Shown here: positions 22,784 through 36,900 of the stretch, piece after piece
How positions within the stretch are numbered: position 1 is the stretch's first letter
Layout of the letters: the number at the start of each line of letters is the position of its first letter
Assembly: GCA_964036665.1 (NCBI GenBank)
Contig: OZ038527.1
Span: 27,997,901 to 28,061,900, forward strand
Source of the DNA: Gordius sp. MW1
Taxonomy: Eukaryota > Nematomorpha > Gordioida > Gordea > Gordiidae
DNA: 64,000 bases
Direction: 5' to 3'
Translations under genes and position numbers: made by a program
The notes under the pieces: model-generated
The model's database searches: none
What the model was told of the DNA's origin: nothing
Seen by the model: the letters and a program-made list of their open reading frames with translations, nothing else

Positions 22784-25700
22784 CAACTTTAAATGGTAGT
22801 TAAATAAAGTATTTAAAAAAAACTTTTTGGTTTAGGCATTGTAAAGGAGTCTTTATAATTGTGGATGGGGAGGGGAAGATAAAGGTGTAATTGGAAAGCA
22901 CACCGGTGTTTAAGAAATCCCTTTAATTGTAGGATGCGGCATAGTAGCCTTTTAATCTCAATTATAGACGAGCCATTCTTTAATAACATAACGGCCCGAT
23001 AATTGAGCGCGATGTCTCTTCTGTGTTGTTCCTTTAGCAATATAATTTAGATGAAACCGTATTGGCTTACGCAAATTAACACGTTGCCCACACAGATTGC
23101 CCCAATATGCATATCACAGATCAATCAACTAATCTCAGCGGGGAATCTCTAAGTTTTACCAAGTCCTCCAAAGTTTATAAATGTTTATGAGACGCTTTAA
23201 TAATTTTCAGCATCCATTTTTTGTCTTGAAAGAGCTAACATGCTGTGTTAATTATTTTAGGGCATATGGTATATTTTGCTAACCGTTTATTTTAAATTCC
23301 ATACCCATTTTATCATAGTTTGCTTAATATTAAATACTCGGACATTTACTATAGATTTTAGTGTACTCATAGACTTGACTAAGATCCATTGGTCAAGCAA
23401 AAGGTTTTCATACTTTTCCATAAGTTAAAAAAAGACATATAGCTAATTTTAAAGTCTCCCTATTTAAAAATTTTGATTAATTTAATAATTTATACTAAAA
23501 ATTACTTTTTAACGACAACTTACGTGCTACATAATAAAAAAGCTAAAAAAGCAGTTATGGAGGAGTTTATCTAGTCCATTCATAGGTGTTGTCTAGGTCT
23601 TTTACGGTTAAAGCACGAGAACTTAAACCCATACATACACTAAAGAGTTAATGGCTCAATTACGATGGAGTAATTACTACTAACGCGCTGAAGCACCTTG
23701 AAATTGCTTTTCTTAATTTCGGTGTAGTAGTTGAATAAAGGAGAGAAATTCTGTAACGTGCAAATTGCTTAATAGTAATTATATTCGGGCCAATTGTGAT
23801 AAAGGACCTTAATTTATCGTGCTTGCTTACCATATCATACTATCACTACATTAAATACAAGTATGTATCTTAAAGCCTCCACGGGTGATGATCCAAAGGT
23901 CGGATTTGGGCTAAAAAATATGGTCCTTTCTAGCACGCCATGAGATCATATGGTAAAAATTAATTTTTTTAACAAAATCTTAATAAATTATTTTACTGAT
24001 GCTTCTCTGTTTACCATACTTATCGTTTTCAATTTCGCTAATTGATTATTGAGGTGACAGGGAGGGGTATTTGCTGCAGGGCTTGATACTACAAAATAAT
24101 TGATGGGTCTCGTAAGGGCTAAAATTTAAGAAAGGCATTTTAGGTGGAAGCTTTACATGACTCTGCCTTTCCAATACCATTCTATCCCATAAGATTTTAG
24201 GGAATTTGTATTAGAAAATTACTCAATATGAATTTGTAATAATCATAGGTGGCTTATTTAGGTCGGTATTTAAAAATAAGCTTATGATAAATAATATTAA
24301 TTCTACATAATCTTTGCTTTGATATTATTTGATAAATGCATCTCTCAACAAAGTTAAAAGACCATTTTTCACACCTTTTACTTAATTATTCAAAATCTCG
24401 ACAACTTGGGTGAAAACTATAAACATATTATTGTTCAGATTAATATTCCCATCTTTAAATAAGCCTTAATTAAGATGAACATTTAAAGCAGTGGAATAAA
24501 AATTTAAAAATAAACTTTTAAGTAAAAAAATGGATTGTTAAAAATAAAATGAATGTATATATTAAAGGCTTAAAAGTCTAAATATAGCATTATAATTGAA
24601 TGATTTTTTGTCAAGAGGCATTCAAAGCCACTCTTGTTCTACCAGAAACCGACCCAAATGCGTTTTAAATTTTTCAACCCTACCCGACTTAAAAGATTTT
24701 AAATTTTTTAAACGAAGCCGACCCGAAATTAGACAGATTATTTATTCAAAAGTGTCAGTTTTAAGAAAGTAATTAATGACGCGGATTTAAGTAGGCACTA
24801 AATTATTTAAACGACTAACTGAGTCCAGCAAGGCTTGTTTTGACTTAGTCTTCAATTCCCAAAATGATTAGTATATTTGTAAATGATGTATTGAATTTGG
24901 ATTGCAAAAAAAGAATATAAATATTTGAAATTTAAAATACACTACAATTTAAATAAACATGATCATTAAAATTAAAATCGATTCTGGCGAGTTTTATTAC
25001 GCTTATGGATTTTTAAGAGTTGAAGAAGGCATTTTAGCTTGCAAACACATAATATAACTATTAACATTCTTACGATAAACGTTCCTTATTTTTTACCTTA
25101 TGTAATTTAAGGATGCTCGAGGCTATGAAGCGCAGTTAAGATTTGTTTGAATTATTCTGCCTTCACTTAGCTCCGTCTTATATTATAAATAAATTGTCCG
25201 CCCTGCCATGCCCGAATCATTAGAGCTGCCCGACCTGATCGAAATAACATATTTTCCCGTTAGGGCCAATTTTGGGATTATCAAATCACCTATTAAATAA
25301 TCAGCATTATTTTGTTGGTATACTAGCAAGAGATGTGTGTCAAGGGGGGGGGGTGGCAAAGATTTAAAATCACCTCGGTGATGGGGGCTAAATGATTATT
25401 TTGTTGTGCTTTCAAAAAAATTTAATTTAATACGCGTTTCGGATAAGATCTACCGTTAATAAACATTTTAAAATCAAATGAAAAAGTGACTAATGATAGC
25501 CGAAAACAAATAAAATACTGTATATAACATATAAAACATTAAACCCAAATTGTTCTCAGGCCTGTCTAAAAATCTAATTTACGACAATTGACCGATCCTG
25601 CCTGCCCTGTGTAATAAAATAATATATATTGTGGTATTTCATGATTAGAATGAAGAAACCATCATTGGTATTATTGAATTTTGAGAGTTTTATCTCTTCA

Positions 25701-26130
25701 GTAATTTTCGATTTGCGGGGGTGTTATGATCAAAAATCCGTCTTTTACGACATCGGTTCCTGATGTTAAATTCAATTAAAATTGATTTACCCTTTAATCA
25801 AAATTTTGCCCTAACAATTGATCATCTGGCATAGGCCGAAACGGTGAAAATGCTATTTTCATTGATAGACAGCTCCAAACTATTTACATTTTAAAGCAAA
25901 TGTTTTTGTTGTAACAAATTAAATGAAGATGAGAGTTAGGGCAACCATTAGAAAATGGTATAAAAACTATGTAGGTTTTATTAATTTCGACACCATTTAA
26001 CTAAACAAAAATATATTATTGCTGTTTGAGCAATCTTATATTATAAATATCTATAATAATGATAATGACGTTGAATTAGCATACCATTTACCTCCTTCCT
26101 ATTCCCCATTGATTTATAATTAAATAAATA
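22784..26130. other. Intergenic, upstream of the homeobox gene
   Basis: AT-rich with no supported gene. Short frames here lack any domain. It includes relics such as ACCCGACTT/CCGACCCGA (about 24650-24740). Regulatory DNA of the homeobox gene would be expected here, but no motif can be assigned. Confidence 0.4.
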
Positions 26131-26282
26131 CATGGGCGTAGCCAGGGGGGGCAGGCCCCCTAAATGACAAAAACAATTTTTCAATGCAAAAACTAAAAAA
26201 ATTATGTTTTACCCCCCTCTAATTGAACTTTTAAACGTTTTGCCCCCCCCCCTTTCTAATCCAAAACCTGGCTACGCCCATG
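26131..26282. mobile_element. hAT MITE (152 bp)
   Basis: CATGGGCGTAGCCAGG to CCTGGCTACGCCCATG, a perfect 16-bp inverted end. Flanks AATAAATA/AATAGGTA match at 6 of 8 positions. G-rich left and C-rich right subterminal tracts. Confidence 0.85.
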
Positions 26283-27453
26283 AATAGGTAGTGTTTTAAT
26301 ATATATAAATTTTAGTGAGATAAAGGGTAAATATGTTTAATATAAACTAGCAAAACATTACCTTTAAAAATATTAATGATGCCCCTTATTTGCATGCTTA
26401 ATGCTTTTGTTATAAAGCAGAATTAGCAGCATATGAAGAAAACAAACCTTATAAACTAGTAGTTAAAGTGATTATGCAAAAATGATAAGTAACCAAGGAG
26501 AAAAAGCTTTGGCTCTCTTACACATTTTGTTCTACAATTTTATGAAGCTTTTGGGAGGGGGTATTTATTTTGGGTAAAAAAAGAGAGGGAAAAGATGAAT
26601 TAGTCCAATGTAAGCCTAAGTTATCGCTTATATAATGATGTAGAGAAGCTAATTTGAATAAGTGAGCTTATTGTTCATATACCGCGAGTTATTCGCGAAC
26701 TAATGTATACAGTTAATTCAATTAACATATATTTTAATAGTTCCTACAAGTACAAAGTATAGCATATTTGTGGGTTAAAAAACATTAAGCTTTTGAAATG
26801 AAAAACTGCAATTATATCTTAACACCTGAATAAGGAAAACTTTTTGAAAGAAAAAAATAATTAAATAATTCCGTTTATTAGTGTTATTGTTAACCATGCA
26901 GGAAAAACTTAGAAGCATCAAATATTTTTATTTACCCATAGCATATTGACTATGTGATATAGTTGAACATGAAAAGTAATGGGTAACCAAATTATGAATT
27001 AATAAGATTATCGATATAAGAATATATAAAATATTGAGTTTTATAAAAACATGATTTTATTATTATGTTTGTAAATAGAAAAAGCATTAGCAGTTAAAAT
27101 TTTTAATTTTGTGACTAATTGGTCCTTTTCCCAAGGACTTAATTTGCAATCCGTCATTTTTCTATATATGCCAATTAATGTTGTGTTTAAACTAGAGATA
27201 CAGAGCCTTTTAGGCTTAGTAGCGCATTATTAGGAAAAAATTTACGAACCCGTGCTTGGCCCTGTTAAGAAGACATATCATATTATAGGTCCTACCCCTG
27301 CCTGTTATTTTTTATACAAAGCATGGGCTAAGCCTGCGCCTTTTCCTAAAATATTTTTTTGCTACTTTAAAATGAATTATTTTAATATTAAAACAATCAT
27401 TTATATATATGTATAAAATGTTCAAAAACAAACATGTTAAAAATGCATCAGTC

Positions 27454-27834
27454 CATGGGCGTACGCAGGTTTTGAATTAAGGGGGGGGGGGCAGATTAAA
27501 ATATTCCTGCGACCAAAAAAAAATCCAAATTATTTTGAGAGCAAAATAAAAAACGGACAACGTAAAATCAAAAACGAGCCCATATAAAAAACGAGCCCAT
27601 AAATTGCATAGCAATTAAAAAAATCACGACTATCTAAAAATTTTTCTGAGAGCAAAAAAAAAAAATACTGTCCAAAAATTTTCCTGAGAGCAAAAAAACA
27701 AAACAAAAAAGTCTCAACTATCCAAAAAATTTTTTCTCAGGGCAAAAAAAATACTATCCAAATTTTCCTGAGAGCAAAAAAAAAGGTCTCGACTAAAAAC
27801 CCCCCCTTTCCCCCCCCCCCTGCGTACGCCCATG
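27454..27834. mobile_element. hAT MITE with internal short tandem repeats
   Basis: CATGGGCGTACGCAGG to CTGCGTACGCCCATG. Flanks CATCAGTC/CGTCAGTC agree at 7 of 8 positions. Inside are about four copies of a unit containing CTGAGAGCAAAAAAA plus a fragment with the dispersed ACGAGCCCATAAATTGCATA motif (about 27590), so a second repeat family was captured. Confidence 0.83.
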
Positions 27835-27910
27835 CGTCAGTCTCAAACGAGTTTTTATTTCTTTCAACAAGCTACCCACCGTTTCACTTTCACTAGTAAC
27901 TTGTCTGCAT

Positions 27911-28064
27911 GGGCGTAGCCAGGGCCCCCCCACCTAAATGACGAAAAAAAAATTTTTAATCCAAAAACCCTTCAAAATCAAAAAAAAATTATGTTTTGCC
28001 CCTGCCATTTATTGAACTTTTAAACGTTTCGTCTCCCACCCCCTAATCCAAACCTAGCTACGCC
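27911..28064. mobile_element. hAT MITE (154 bp)
   Basis: GGGCGTAGCCAGG to CCTAGCTACGCC between perfect copies of GTCTGCAT. It lies 75 bp beyond the previous MITE. Confidence 0.8.
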
Positions 28065-28319
28065 GTCTGCATAAAATATTTATGTTAAGTACTATTGGAA
28101 ACTATTACATAAGATTTAATAAAAAACCTAACCTAGTTCTTTAAGTTTTAATTTTATTAATAATCAAAACTTTAGGGATTCACACATTGGTAAATCACAA
28201 GTTCTATGAATAAACAATGAGGGAAAATTAATTTAAATAAATCGTTATTAAAAATTTTATAGAATTTTAAAATTAGAAAAAGATCGCACACCATTTCTTA
28301 TATCTTGTTCTTTATCAAT

Positions 28320-29530
28320 CATTTTGTCCCACTATAGGGTTTGTTTTAATAAATTTCTTCCATTTTGACCGAGTGACTGCCATGTTTTGACTAATCTCTT
28401 CTGTTTTTATAACTTTATCGACTTGCCCTTTCCAAGTGACACGGGGTCGTCCTCTTCCTCTCTTCCCGGGTACCTACATGAGCAGTACTTTTTGTTAGTA
28501 TATGCCCATACGACCTTAGCCGATTTTTGTTAATCATGTCCGCCATAGGTTGATTACCCTTTTTTTGGTTAAAAAGTTTATTTTTACGAAACAAAGTTAC
28601 ATAAATAAGCGTTATACAAAAATAAAGACATATTGGTTAAATACAAAGATCTATATCATTATCTTCTAAAATAGGTCATGAGTCAGCAAAGGATTTAAAG
28701 TTGTATCGTACAACAAGAATCCCGAGTTGTTTCCTGAGTAAAAAGGACGCAGAAAATTTAGATTTCGGTGAGCGTTTTCCAATTTCTTTAAAAATTCCAT
28801 TGCCTGTTTACCAAAGGAACAGGAGCACGAGGCAATGACAGGGATAAAAATATTGGAAGCCAAAAGGGCAGAGTAGTTTGTAGTTTTAGGCCCTTCTGCG
28901 GTAGCGATAGGGTCGTAATTAAAATGGGAAAGGGTATTTGAGGGATAGGCCATTTTGCCAGGGGACTAGAGAAGAGCCGTCAGGGCGCATCCTACCTTCA
29001 AGAGAGGGATATGACGGCTCAAGGTTTGAGGGAATTTTCTCCTTTTTAAGGACAGCTTGAATTAATAGAATTAGCTTTAGTGTGCCTAACATATTTATAT
29101 TTGTTTGCTAGGCAGTGTAGAGGGTGACTAGCATGTTCATCTACAATGGTAAAACAATTTCGACAATTAAATTCTCTGGTGCAACTAATCCCCAACTTTG
29201 AAGCTATGGAATATGATAGCTCAAAATCTTCAAGCAGCATTCCCAAAAGTTTGCTGGAATAGGCTTCAAGAAGTCATTCGTCACATGGCCGAGTGTAATG
29301 TACCCCAAGCTCCACCGCATTATTCTCATCTATGTGGCTTGTAATAACTTTTCTTCCGTGGTGTTTAATGTTTATGTTTCACTTCCACATAGTAACACCG
29401 GTCATGCGATGGATTTGTAAGCTTTGCTCTTCAACCATATTGGCATTTTCTTGTCGCGCATTACACCGGCTATACTTCGCCATTTAAGCCATCCTTTTTG
29501 GATCCGGGCATTGACTTCTGTTGGGTAACC
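28320..29530 (-). pseudogene. RTE-type LINE 3' fragment, interrupted
   Basis: 28320-28556 and 29263-29530 together are the reverse complement of the end of the RTE LINE at 38.28-38.83 kb (for example GCCATCCTTTTTGGATCCGG near 29487). They represent the region after the reverse transcriptase. A 0.7-kb piece of a different reverse transcriptase splits the copy. The 5' side abuts the 29533 repeat. Confidence 0.75.
28557..29262 (-). pseudogene. Reverse-transcriptase C-terminal fragment inserted in a LINE
   Basis: Same family as 2020-2990. On the minus strand 29246-29046 contains CRNCFTIVDEHASHPLHC followed by a KYKYVRH block, and 28953-28666 contains SNIFIPVIASCSCSFGKQAM, which aligns with SKIFIPIVASCSATFGKKAL of the first copy. 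An A-rich 3' end (on the minus strand) at the junction suggests target-primed retrotransposition of a 5'-truncated copy. The motif between (RPDG...) is disrupted. Confidence 0.65.
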
Positions 29531-29532
29531 TC

Positions 29533-30095
29533 CCTCTTGGGGTATTAAATGCAAAATGATTAGTTAATTATTTATACAAAAATAGTCAAAAAAAACGAAA
29601 AAAAAACTTCGTTTCACAGTTTAGCCAATGGTCATTTTTCTATTGGTCAGCAGCAAGGATACGGTAAAAGTGGATATAAATTCATAAGAGTCAAAAAAAA
29701 ACGAAAAAAAATTTTCGATTCACATTTTGGCTAATGGTTATTTTTTTCCATTGGTCAGCAGCCAACGGACGGCCAAAAAGCCATAATCAATGGTATTAAT
29801 ATTAACAAGAACAATCATAATAGTCAAAAAAAAACGAAGAAAAATTTTCGATTCACATATTGGCCAATGGTCATTTTATTCCATTGGTCAGCAGCCAACG
29901 GACGGCCAAAAAGTCTTATTATTAATGGTATTAACAAGAACAATATATTAATTTAATTTAAAAAAGAAAAAAATTCGTCCTCTCCTTGGCTTGATCCAGA
30001 ACCTCCGGGTCATAAAGCTGGCGCCAATAACTTGGTGGACGACGGACGGACGGACAACCAAAAACGAGCCCATAAATTGCATAGCAATTAAAATA
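29533..30095 (+). repeat. Third copy of the inverted-repeat-arm family
   Basis: GGTATTAAATGCAAAATGAT, three to four tandem units with CCATTGGTCAGCAGCCAACG, GGACGGACGGACAACC and CCCATAAATTGCATAGCAAT occur in the same order as at 0.30-1.95 kb. This shows that a single arm can exist alone, so the two arms at 0.1 and 12.7 kb need not be one element. Confidence 0.75.
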
Positions 30096-30170
30096 AATAT
30101 ATCTATACAGCATACCTTCTTTCAAACTCCAGCCTCCCTCCCCCTGTTTATAAATATTTTTCAATCAAAT

Positions 30171-30959
30171 TGCAAATTTTATTTTTAAAATTTGTTATAA
30201 GTTAATTAAATTATTTATTGGAATGTCAAAATATTAGTTGATAAATTATAGCAATAGCAAATGGAATCGTTTCCAAACATATCTTTGTTGAAAAATGATT
30301 ACAATTTTTTTATGTTTTTCTGTTAGAATAAAATGAATATTTCAAACTTGGCTAAATGTTTTCCTTTAAAATGAAATCAAGCCGGGCTTGGGTTTGGATC
30401 GGCCCAAAAAGACATAAAGCATTTCAGGTTCAAGACGGCTTGGGCAAATTAAAATGTAAGATTTTGGGCCGAGGCTGGCCCCGTAAAAAATTTATTTCGC
30501 AGGGCTCTAAATTTGACACCCTTGACCCCCTTAGCTACGCCACTTCTCCCAACTTTAGTTGATGTATAAATAATCAAAAACGTTTATATCTAGAGAATAA
30601 AATTTAAACTTTAATTTATCAATAATCAATTACCTGCTTATTTAATTTAGACAAATTTTACGCAAACAAAAACTGTATCATCATAAAAAATTTAAAATTG
30701 TCTATAAATTGTGGACCAATCATATTTATTATTAAAGAACCAATCAAAAATGTACACCACTTTTAAATGTCCATTGTTATTTGGTAGAACAAATATGTTC
30801 TAGAAGCCTTTTCATAACAAAAGATTTAAAACCTTTTTCAACCATTATTCAATTTTCTCTCCAAAAATGGTAAAATCATAATTTAATTATTTATATTTAT
30901 TGTAGCACTTTAAATCTTTGATATTTTGGGATCGGAGTAAATGCAATGACTCAAGTCTC
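30171..30959. other. Region upstream of the ABCA gene
   Basis: Non-coding. It includes a GC-richer relic (about 30380-30545) ending CTTAGCTACGCCACTT, a hAT-type terminus. An in-frame TAG at 30903-30905 precedes the ABCA frame. Confidence 0.45.
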
Positions 30960-33900
30960 ATGTTTTTGGTACTATTAGTGTGGAAAAATATTCAAGTATT
31001 CAAAAAAGATAAAGTAAGTTTACCAACAATTATTATTTTTATCTATAACATATAAATATAGGTGGATTCAATTCTTCACATGTTGACTCCATTATTTTTG
31101 GTCATGCCCGTTGTCTACATTAGATGGGGCTACGGAGATCGGGCATTTTTACGTCAATCGCCTTGTAAGTATTTTATTCTAATTTTTTATATTAAAGAAT
31201 ATAAGGTCAAATTCATACTTTTATACGTGAAAATTTTAAATTCTTTTAGATTATAAAGTTTAAAATTGATTACAAAATTTTGCCTTACCCTTTGCATGTA
31301 TAGAAACACAAGTTATAACATTTTATTAAATAAAGCAGCGAATTTCAATTTAAAAATTATAACCATTGATTATTCAATATATTTCCTGCGCCATTGCTCT
31401 ATGAAGTTTTAGGTTAGTATAAAGAATAATTTGCAATAAATGTAAATTTTGCATTTTTGAAAATATTAGTAGAGCGTGCTAAATATAAAAAACTCGATTG
31501 CGAAAGTATAAATTGTTAGTTAAAATCAATAAAAATAAATTTTATCTGAAAAACAAATATTTGTTGTAAAATAATTTGCAAATAAAAAATAGTCTTTAAA
31601 CACATAATGTTTATTTGAAAGATTTTTTGCTCGTTATTAGCAAATTAATTTTTCCCTTTTAGAATAATTAATTTATTAAGTTATATATAAGCCAGTAGAT
31701 AAAGGATTGTTGGTGGGTAGAACAAATATAAAAATAGAACGTCTGCGTTTTACAATCACGTGATTATTTTTTATAACAAAAAAGTATTAAATCTTCTGCG
31801 TTTTATAATCACGTGATTCTTTATTATAACAAAAAAGTATGAAATCGTCTGCGTTTTATAATTATAAAAAGAATTTTTAATCGCAACATATTTTCCGCTC
31901 AACAACTAACCCACAGATAGCAACTTATTATATAAAACGCAATTAAGAAGTGATATGGTAATTAAAAAGAAGTTTAATTTATAATTTTGTCTAAAATAAA
32001 ATTTAAATTAGTTAACATTTGATGACTTATAAATGTTAGCACCTCGCATAAAACGTTTTCTTTCTATGAAATATTATTTAATTTCTCAAAAAGTTTTTAC
32101 TTAACCGTAAAGATATAAATTTGATTATTTGATGTTAATAAAAATCTGATATGCTAAAACTAAAATAAAAAGCCAATAAACTTTCTCTGCCAGATGCCTA
32201 GAGGCACTTGCTTATGTTTAGCACGATTAAAATGATAACTAGATTTTTAGTTAATAGCATGAATATTAAAGACAAATACTATTATGGGCGCTTTCATCTT
32301 TGACATAATTTGCTACCATTCTTCTTTTTCTTTATCAGTTATTTGGTCCCACACGGAGTTTATTTTAATAAGTTTCTTCCAAATTGACCGGGTGAGTGCC
32401 ATGTCTTTACTAATCCCTTTTGTTTTCATACTTTTCGATTTACGTAATATATATGCCCATACCACCTTATCCTATTTTTGTTAATGATGTCCGCTATAGG
32501 TTTAATACAAGTCATTCGTCATATGGTCCAGTAGTATACTCCAAGCTACACCGTGACATTTCATCTGTGTGGTTTGTAATAGCTTTCCTTCCGTGGTGTT
32601 TCTGCGTTTTATAATCACGTGATTCTTTATTATAACAAAAAAGTATTAAATCGTCTGCGTTTTATAATTATAAAAAGAATTTTTACCGCTCAACAACTAA
32701 CCCACAGATAGCAACTTATTATATAAAACGCAATTAAGAAGTGATATGGTAATTAAAAAGAAGTTTAATTTATAATTTTGTCTAAAATAAAATTTAAATT
32801 AGTTAACATTTGATGACTTATAAATGTTAGCACCTCGCATAAAACGTTTTCTTTCTATGAAATATTATTTAATTTCTCAAAAAGTTTTTACTTAACCTTT
32901 GTAAAGATACACATTTGATTATTATTTGATGTTATTAAAAATCTGATATTTTATTAGGCTAAAAAAAGATTAAACTTTATCTGCCATATACCTATAGGCA
33001 CTTTTAAGCTTATATTTACACGATTAAGATAATAACTAGATTTTTAGTTATTTAAATAGCATATATAAGACACAATTACTGTTATGGGCGCTTACATTGC
33101 TACCATTCTTGTTCTTCTTATCCGTTATTTAGTCCCACATGGGGTTTGTATTAATAAGTTTCTTCCATCTTGACAGGGTGAGTACTAGAGACCTGCAACG
33201 GGCCTGTTTAGGTCAGTCGGCGCCCGTAATAAAAATTTAAAAGCCCGGGCTTATCAAAATATTAAATTATAATGGCCCGGCCCGCTAATTTTATAAAAAG
33301 CCCCGGGCCCGTAAAATATTTTTATTTTTTTTGTTTAATTTTTATTATCAATATGGTAAAAGATATGTATATGTTAAAATTGTTAATAAAAATATTGTAA
33401 GAATAATAAATTGGTAATTCCCGGTCACTCGAGCACTTCTATTTTTTAAGAAACGACCTACATGGAAAATTTTTTAGCTCCGAGTGCACTTCAGGATACA
33501 TGAAACCATATAAGCCGAATAAACTTTTAAAACCCTTATTTGGTTATAATGTTGTTAATAAAGTTAATTAGCGTCTTTGCTTTTTCACCCTTTCAAATAA
33601 TTAAGTTATTGATATAAAATGAAAAAACAGTAATAAAAGTACCTTGAAGAAATAAATTTTAGAATTTGTTTTAAATTTGTTAATGATAATGAGATATTTT
33701 TGCATTTGGCCGGTGTCAGATAAAGTAGAAGTTAGGAACGGTCAGCATATTTGCAGGGAATTACTTTGCCAGTTTCGCAATCATTCCTTATAAATTAACA
33801 ACCTAGACAAATTGCCCAAAAGAAATTCACAAAGCAGCAAATATAAATAGCAATTAACCAGAATTGTGGCTTCTGGTCGGGTCAGATAATTAAATGTAAG

Positions 33901-36900
33901 CAACGGTCAGCATTAATATGCAGGGAATTATAGCCACTTTTTCAATTGTCCAATATACGCCTCTGGGAAATATTCGATTCGAGATTCGATTCGAATTCGG
34001 ATTCGATTCGAAATATCGAATCGAATTCGAATCCATACGTCTAAGTTTCGATCGAATATTCGCGCTGCTAAGATTCGAAAATCCGAATCGAATCCTTGAA
34101 AAATCGAATTTTATTTTTTGTAAGTTTAATTTATATGGACGAGACTCAAAATATTCGGCTATTTTTATCTTACCGCATTTTATTTTTCCTGCTCCAGTTT
34201 AAATAAGTTTAATTAAAAAATTTTAAAACTTACAAAAGTTATGGAGAACGAGGATCACAATTTAATTGAATTATGGACTTTGATAAAAACTGCAAAACAG
34301 CCCAAAGATATTTCACGATTAAAGGCTATATGTAAAGAATTTGACCCACCAATTAATTACATAAAGGCAAAACTTGACATGGAAGTCAGATGGAACAGCA
34401 GATCATGCTAACAAAATGGCCAAACAGAAAATTGAAGATATATAGCATTCAATAAGAAGACAGTCTTATAAGCGAGTGTGGTCGATTTAAGGCTCAATAT
34501 TTGAGTGCTTATCACCAGTACATGGCATATGGTATAGAAAAATTAAAGATGAATTGGAAACTGCTATAAGAAGTCAGCCCAGTTTTGTATCAACTAGCGA
34601 GGTATCAACACTGGATCGTCTATTAAGAGCGACATGATTTTTGCACATTGAATGTTGAGCCTTTACAATGGTGGAAATCGAATCAACGTCGTTTTCCAAC
34701 CATTCAAAAATTGGCATAAAATCTTTTCTCTATACCTGGATTAATTACCCCGTGCGAAATAATATTTTCGACCGGAACCAATTTATTGACCAAACACAAG
34801 CAATCGTTTAATGATGAGTGTTAGGAAGATAATTTACCTTAAAAGTTGGCTAAAAACGGTTCTTGATTGTCCTACACATATCGCCATCGATTTTTGTTCG
34901 CTTTTAATATTTTTATTTTCGATGTGTGTATTTTTAAAAAAAAAAATTAATTAAATTTTAAATGTATATGCAAATTGAAAATCATAGTAGTCTTTTTGTG
35001 TTTTTTAATACTAATAAAAATAACTCGAATCTTCATTTTAATATTCGACGAATCTCGAATCAAATATTTTTAAAAAAAAATTCGAATCCGAATCGAATAC
35101 CAGAAATATTCAATTCTATTTGAAATCCAGAGGCATAGTCCAATGCATAGCAACAACCTAGATAAGTTGCCCAAAGAATCTCATTAATAAGGGTAACTTG
35201 TCGGTCACAAAAACAATAATGGTATTTGAGTTTGGAGAGGTCGAAAAAAGTAAAGCCAATTAGCGGTCAGCAAAATAAAAAAAAGTCTTTTACAAAAGTA
35301 TAAGTCCACAGCCATTAAAAATCCGTATCACGGCAATTATTAGAAAATTACAAGTTAGACAGGACAGGATGGACAGAACGGATAGCCAAAAGAGAGCCAT
35401 TAAATTGCATAGCAATTAATATAAATAATCTTTAATAATACTAAATTAATTCACTCAATATTGCTAGAGGGTATAAATGGGGAGGCAAGGATGGGCAGCT
35501 GCCAAAAATTCTTGGTGGAAAAAACATTTTTTTACTCTATCTAAACTGCCCCCGCTCTAATTTAGATTGGCTCCGCTCATGGGATTACGTATATAAATTA
35601 TCTTTAACATTTATAATGCGGGTTGAGATTGATGTATTAATGAACTAGGATGGAAAAAGAATTTAACTTTCCTTGTTAATTTATATAACATAAAATAATT
35701 ATAAATTAGAACATTATAAAAACACTTTATTTTAAACTAAATCTAATTAATTTTTTAAGGGGCCTTAAGTATAACTAGGCCCGGCCCGAGCCCGTTAAGT
35801 TGTATATCGCCCCGTCCAAGCCCGGCCCGTGATTTATTTTTAAACAGAAGCCCGTCCAAGCCCGGCCCGGGCTTTTAGGCCCGTCCGCGGCCGGGCCTTG
35901 CAGGTCTCTAGTGAGTACCATGTCTTGACTAATCTCTTTTGTTTTCATAACTTACGTGACACGAAGTCGTCCTCCTCCTCTTCCCAGGTACCTCCATTTC
36001 TAGCACTTTTTGATTAACGTCATTTAGATGCCCATACCACCTTAGCCGACTTTTGTTAATGATGTCCGCCATAGGTTTAATACAAGTCATTTGTCATATG
36101 GTCCAGCTTAGTATACCCCAAGCTCCACCCTGACATTTCATCTGTGTGGCTTTTAATAGCTTTCCTTCCGTGGTGTTTAATGCCCATGTTACTTCCATAG
36201 AGTAACACCGATTTTACGATGGGTTTGTTTCTAAGCGAATCGTTCAAGGACAAGGTGGTGCAAGTCAAGCGATGTTCAGACAGGTCAATGTGATGAATAT
36301 TCAAAATCAATAGTATTTACTAAGCGTTAGCGCCTGTGCTTCCCAAATTGAGTGAATGTTCTCAGAGAAAGGCACATTCATGGATTCATTGGCAAAGGAA
36401 ATACATAGAATATGACTGGAGTAGATGTTAATTATTGGGCGGATTTCAACGCTCACGTAGGAAAAGATCGCCTCGGGTATGAACATAATCATGAAAATTT
36501 TGGGCACGGTCTGACGAAAGAAGAAAAAAACATATCCAAGTATCCCAAGCATACGACATAACGATTGTTGACACCTATTTTCAAAAACGCGAAGATCATC
36601 TCATAGATGTGGGAATCATTTAAGTCAAATTGAATATATGCTCATATGGCGAAAAGACTTATGGAGTATCAAGGATTGCAAAGTAATACCGAGAGAAGAA
36701 ATCGTCAAGCCACATCGTCCTCTTGTTATGGATCTTGAGAGAAGAGTATTTCCCGAAAGAAAAAAGGTCTATGAACCTCGAATTCGATACGAAAGGCTAA
36801 AGGATACGTCGACGAAGGAAGAAAACCATCAAAAAGCCTCCTCACTCTTGGGTCCAAGGAAGTTGCAAAGGGACGTAGACGACGATTGGGAGACGCTATC

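Larger units (their letters stand above)
32603..36240. repeat. Tandem segmental duplication, unit 2, split by a hAT
   Basis: Repeats unit 1 from its first base. Its LINE fragment begins near 33110, is interrupted at 33186-35918 by a hAT element plus target duplication, and resumes at 35919 (CATGTCTTGACTAATCTC). Unit 2 keeps LINE sequence lost from unit 1 (35955-36010), so unit 1 suffered a later deletion. Confidence 0.75.
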
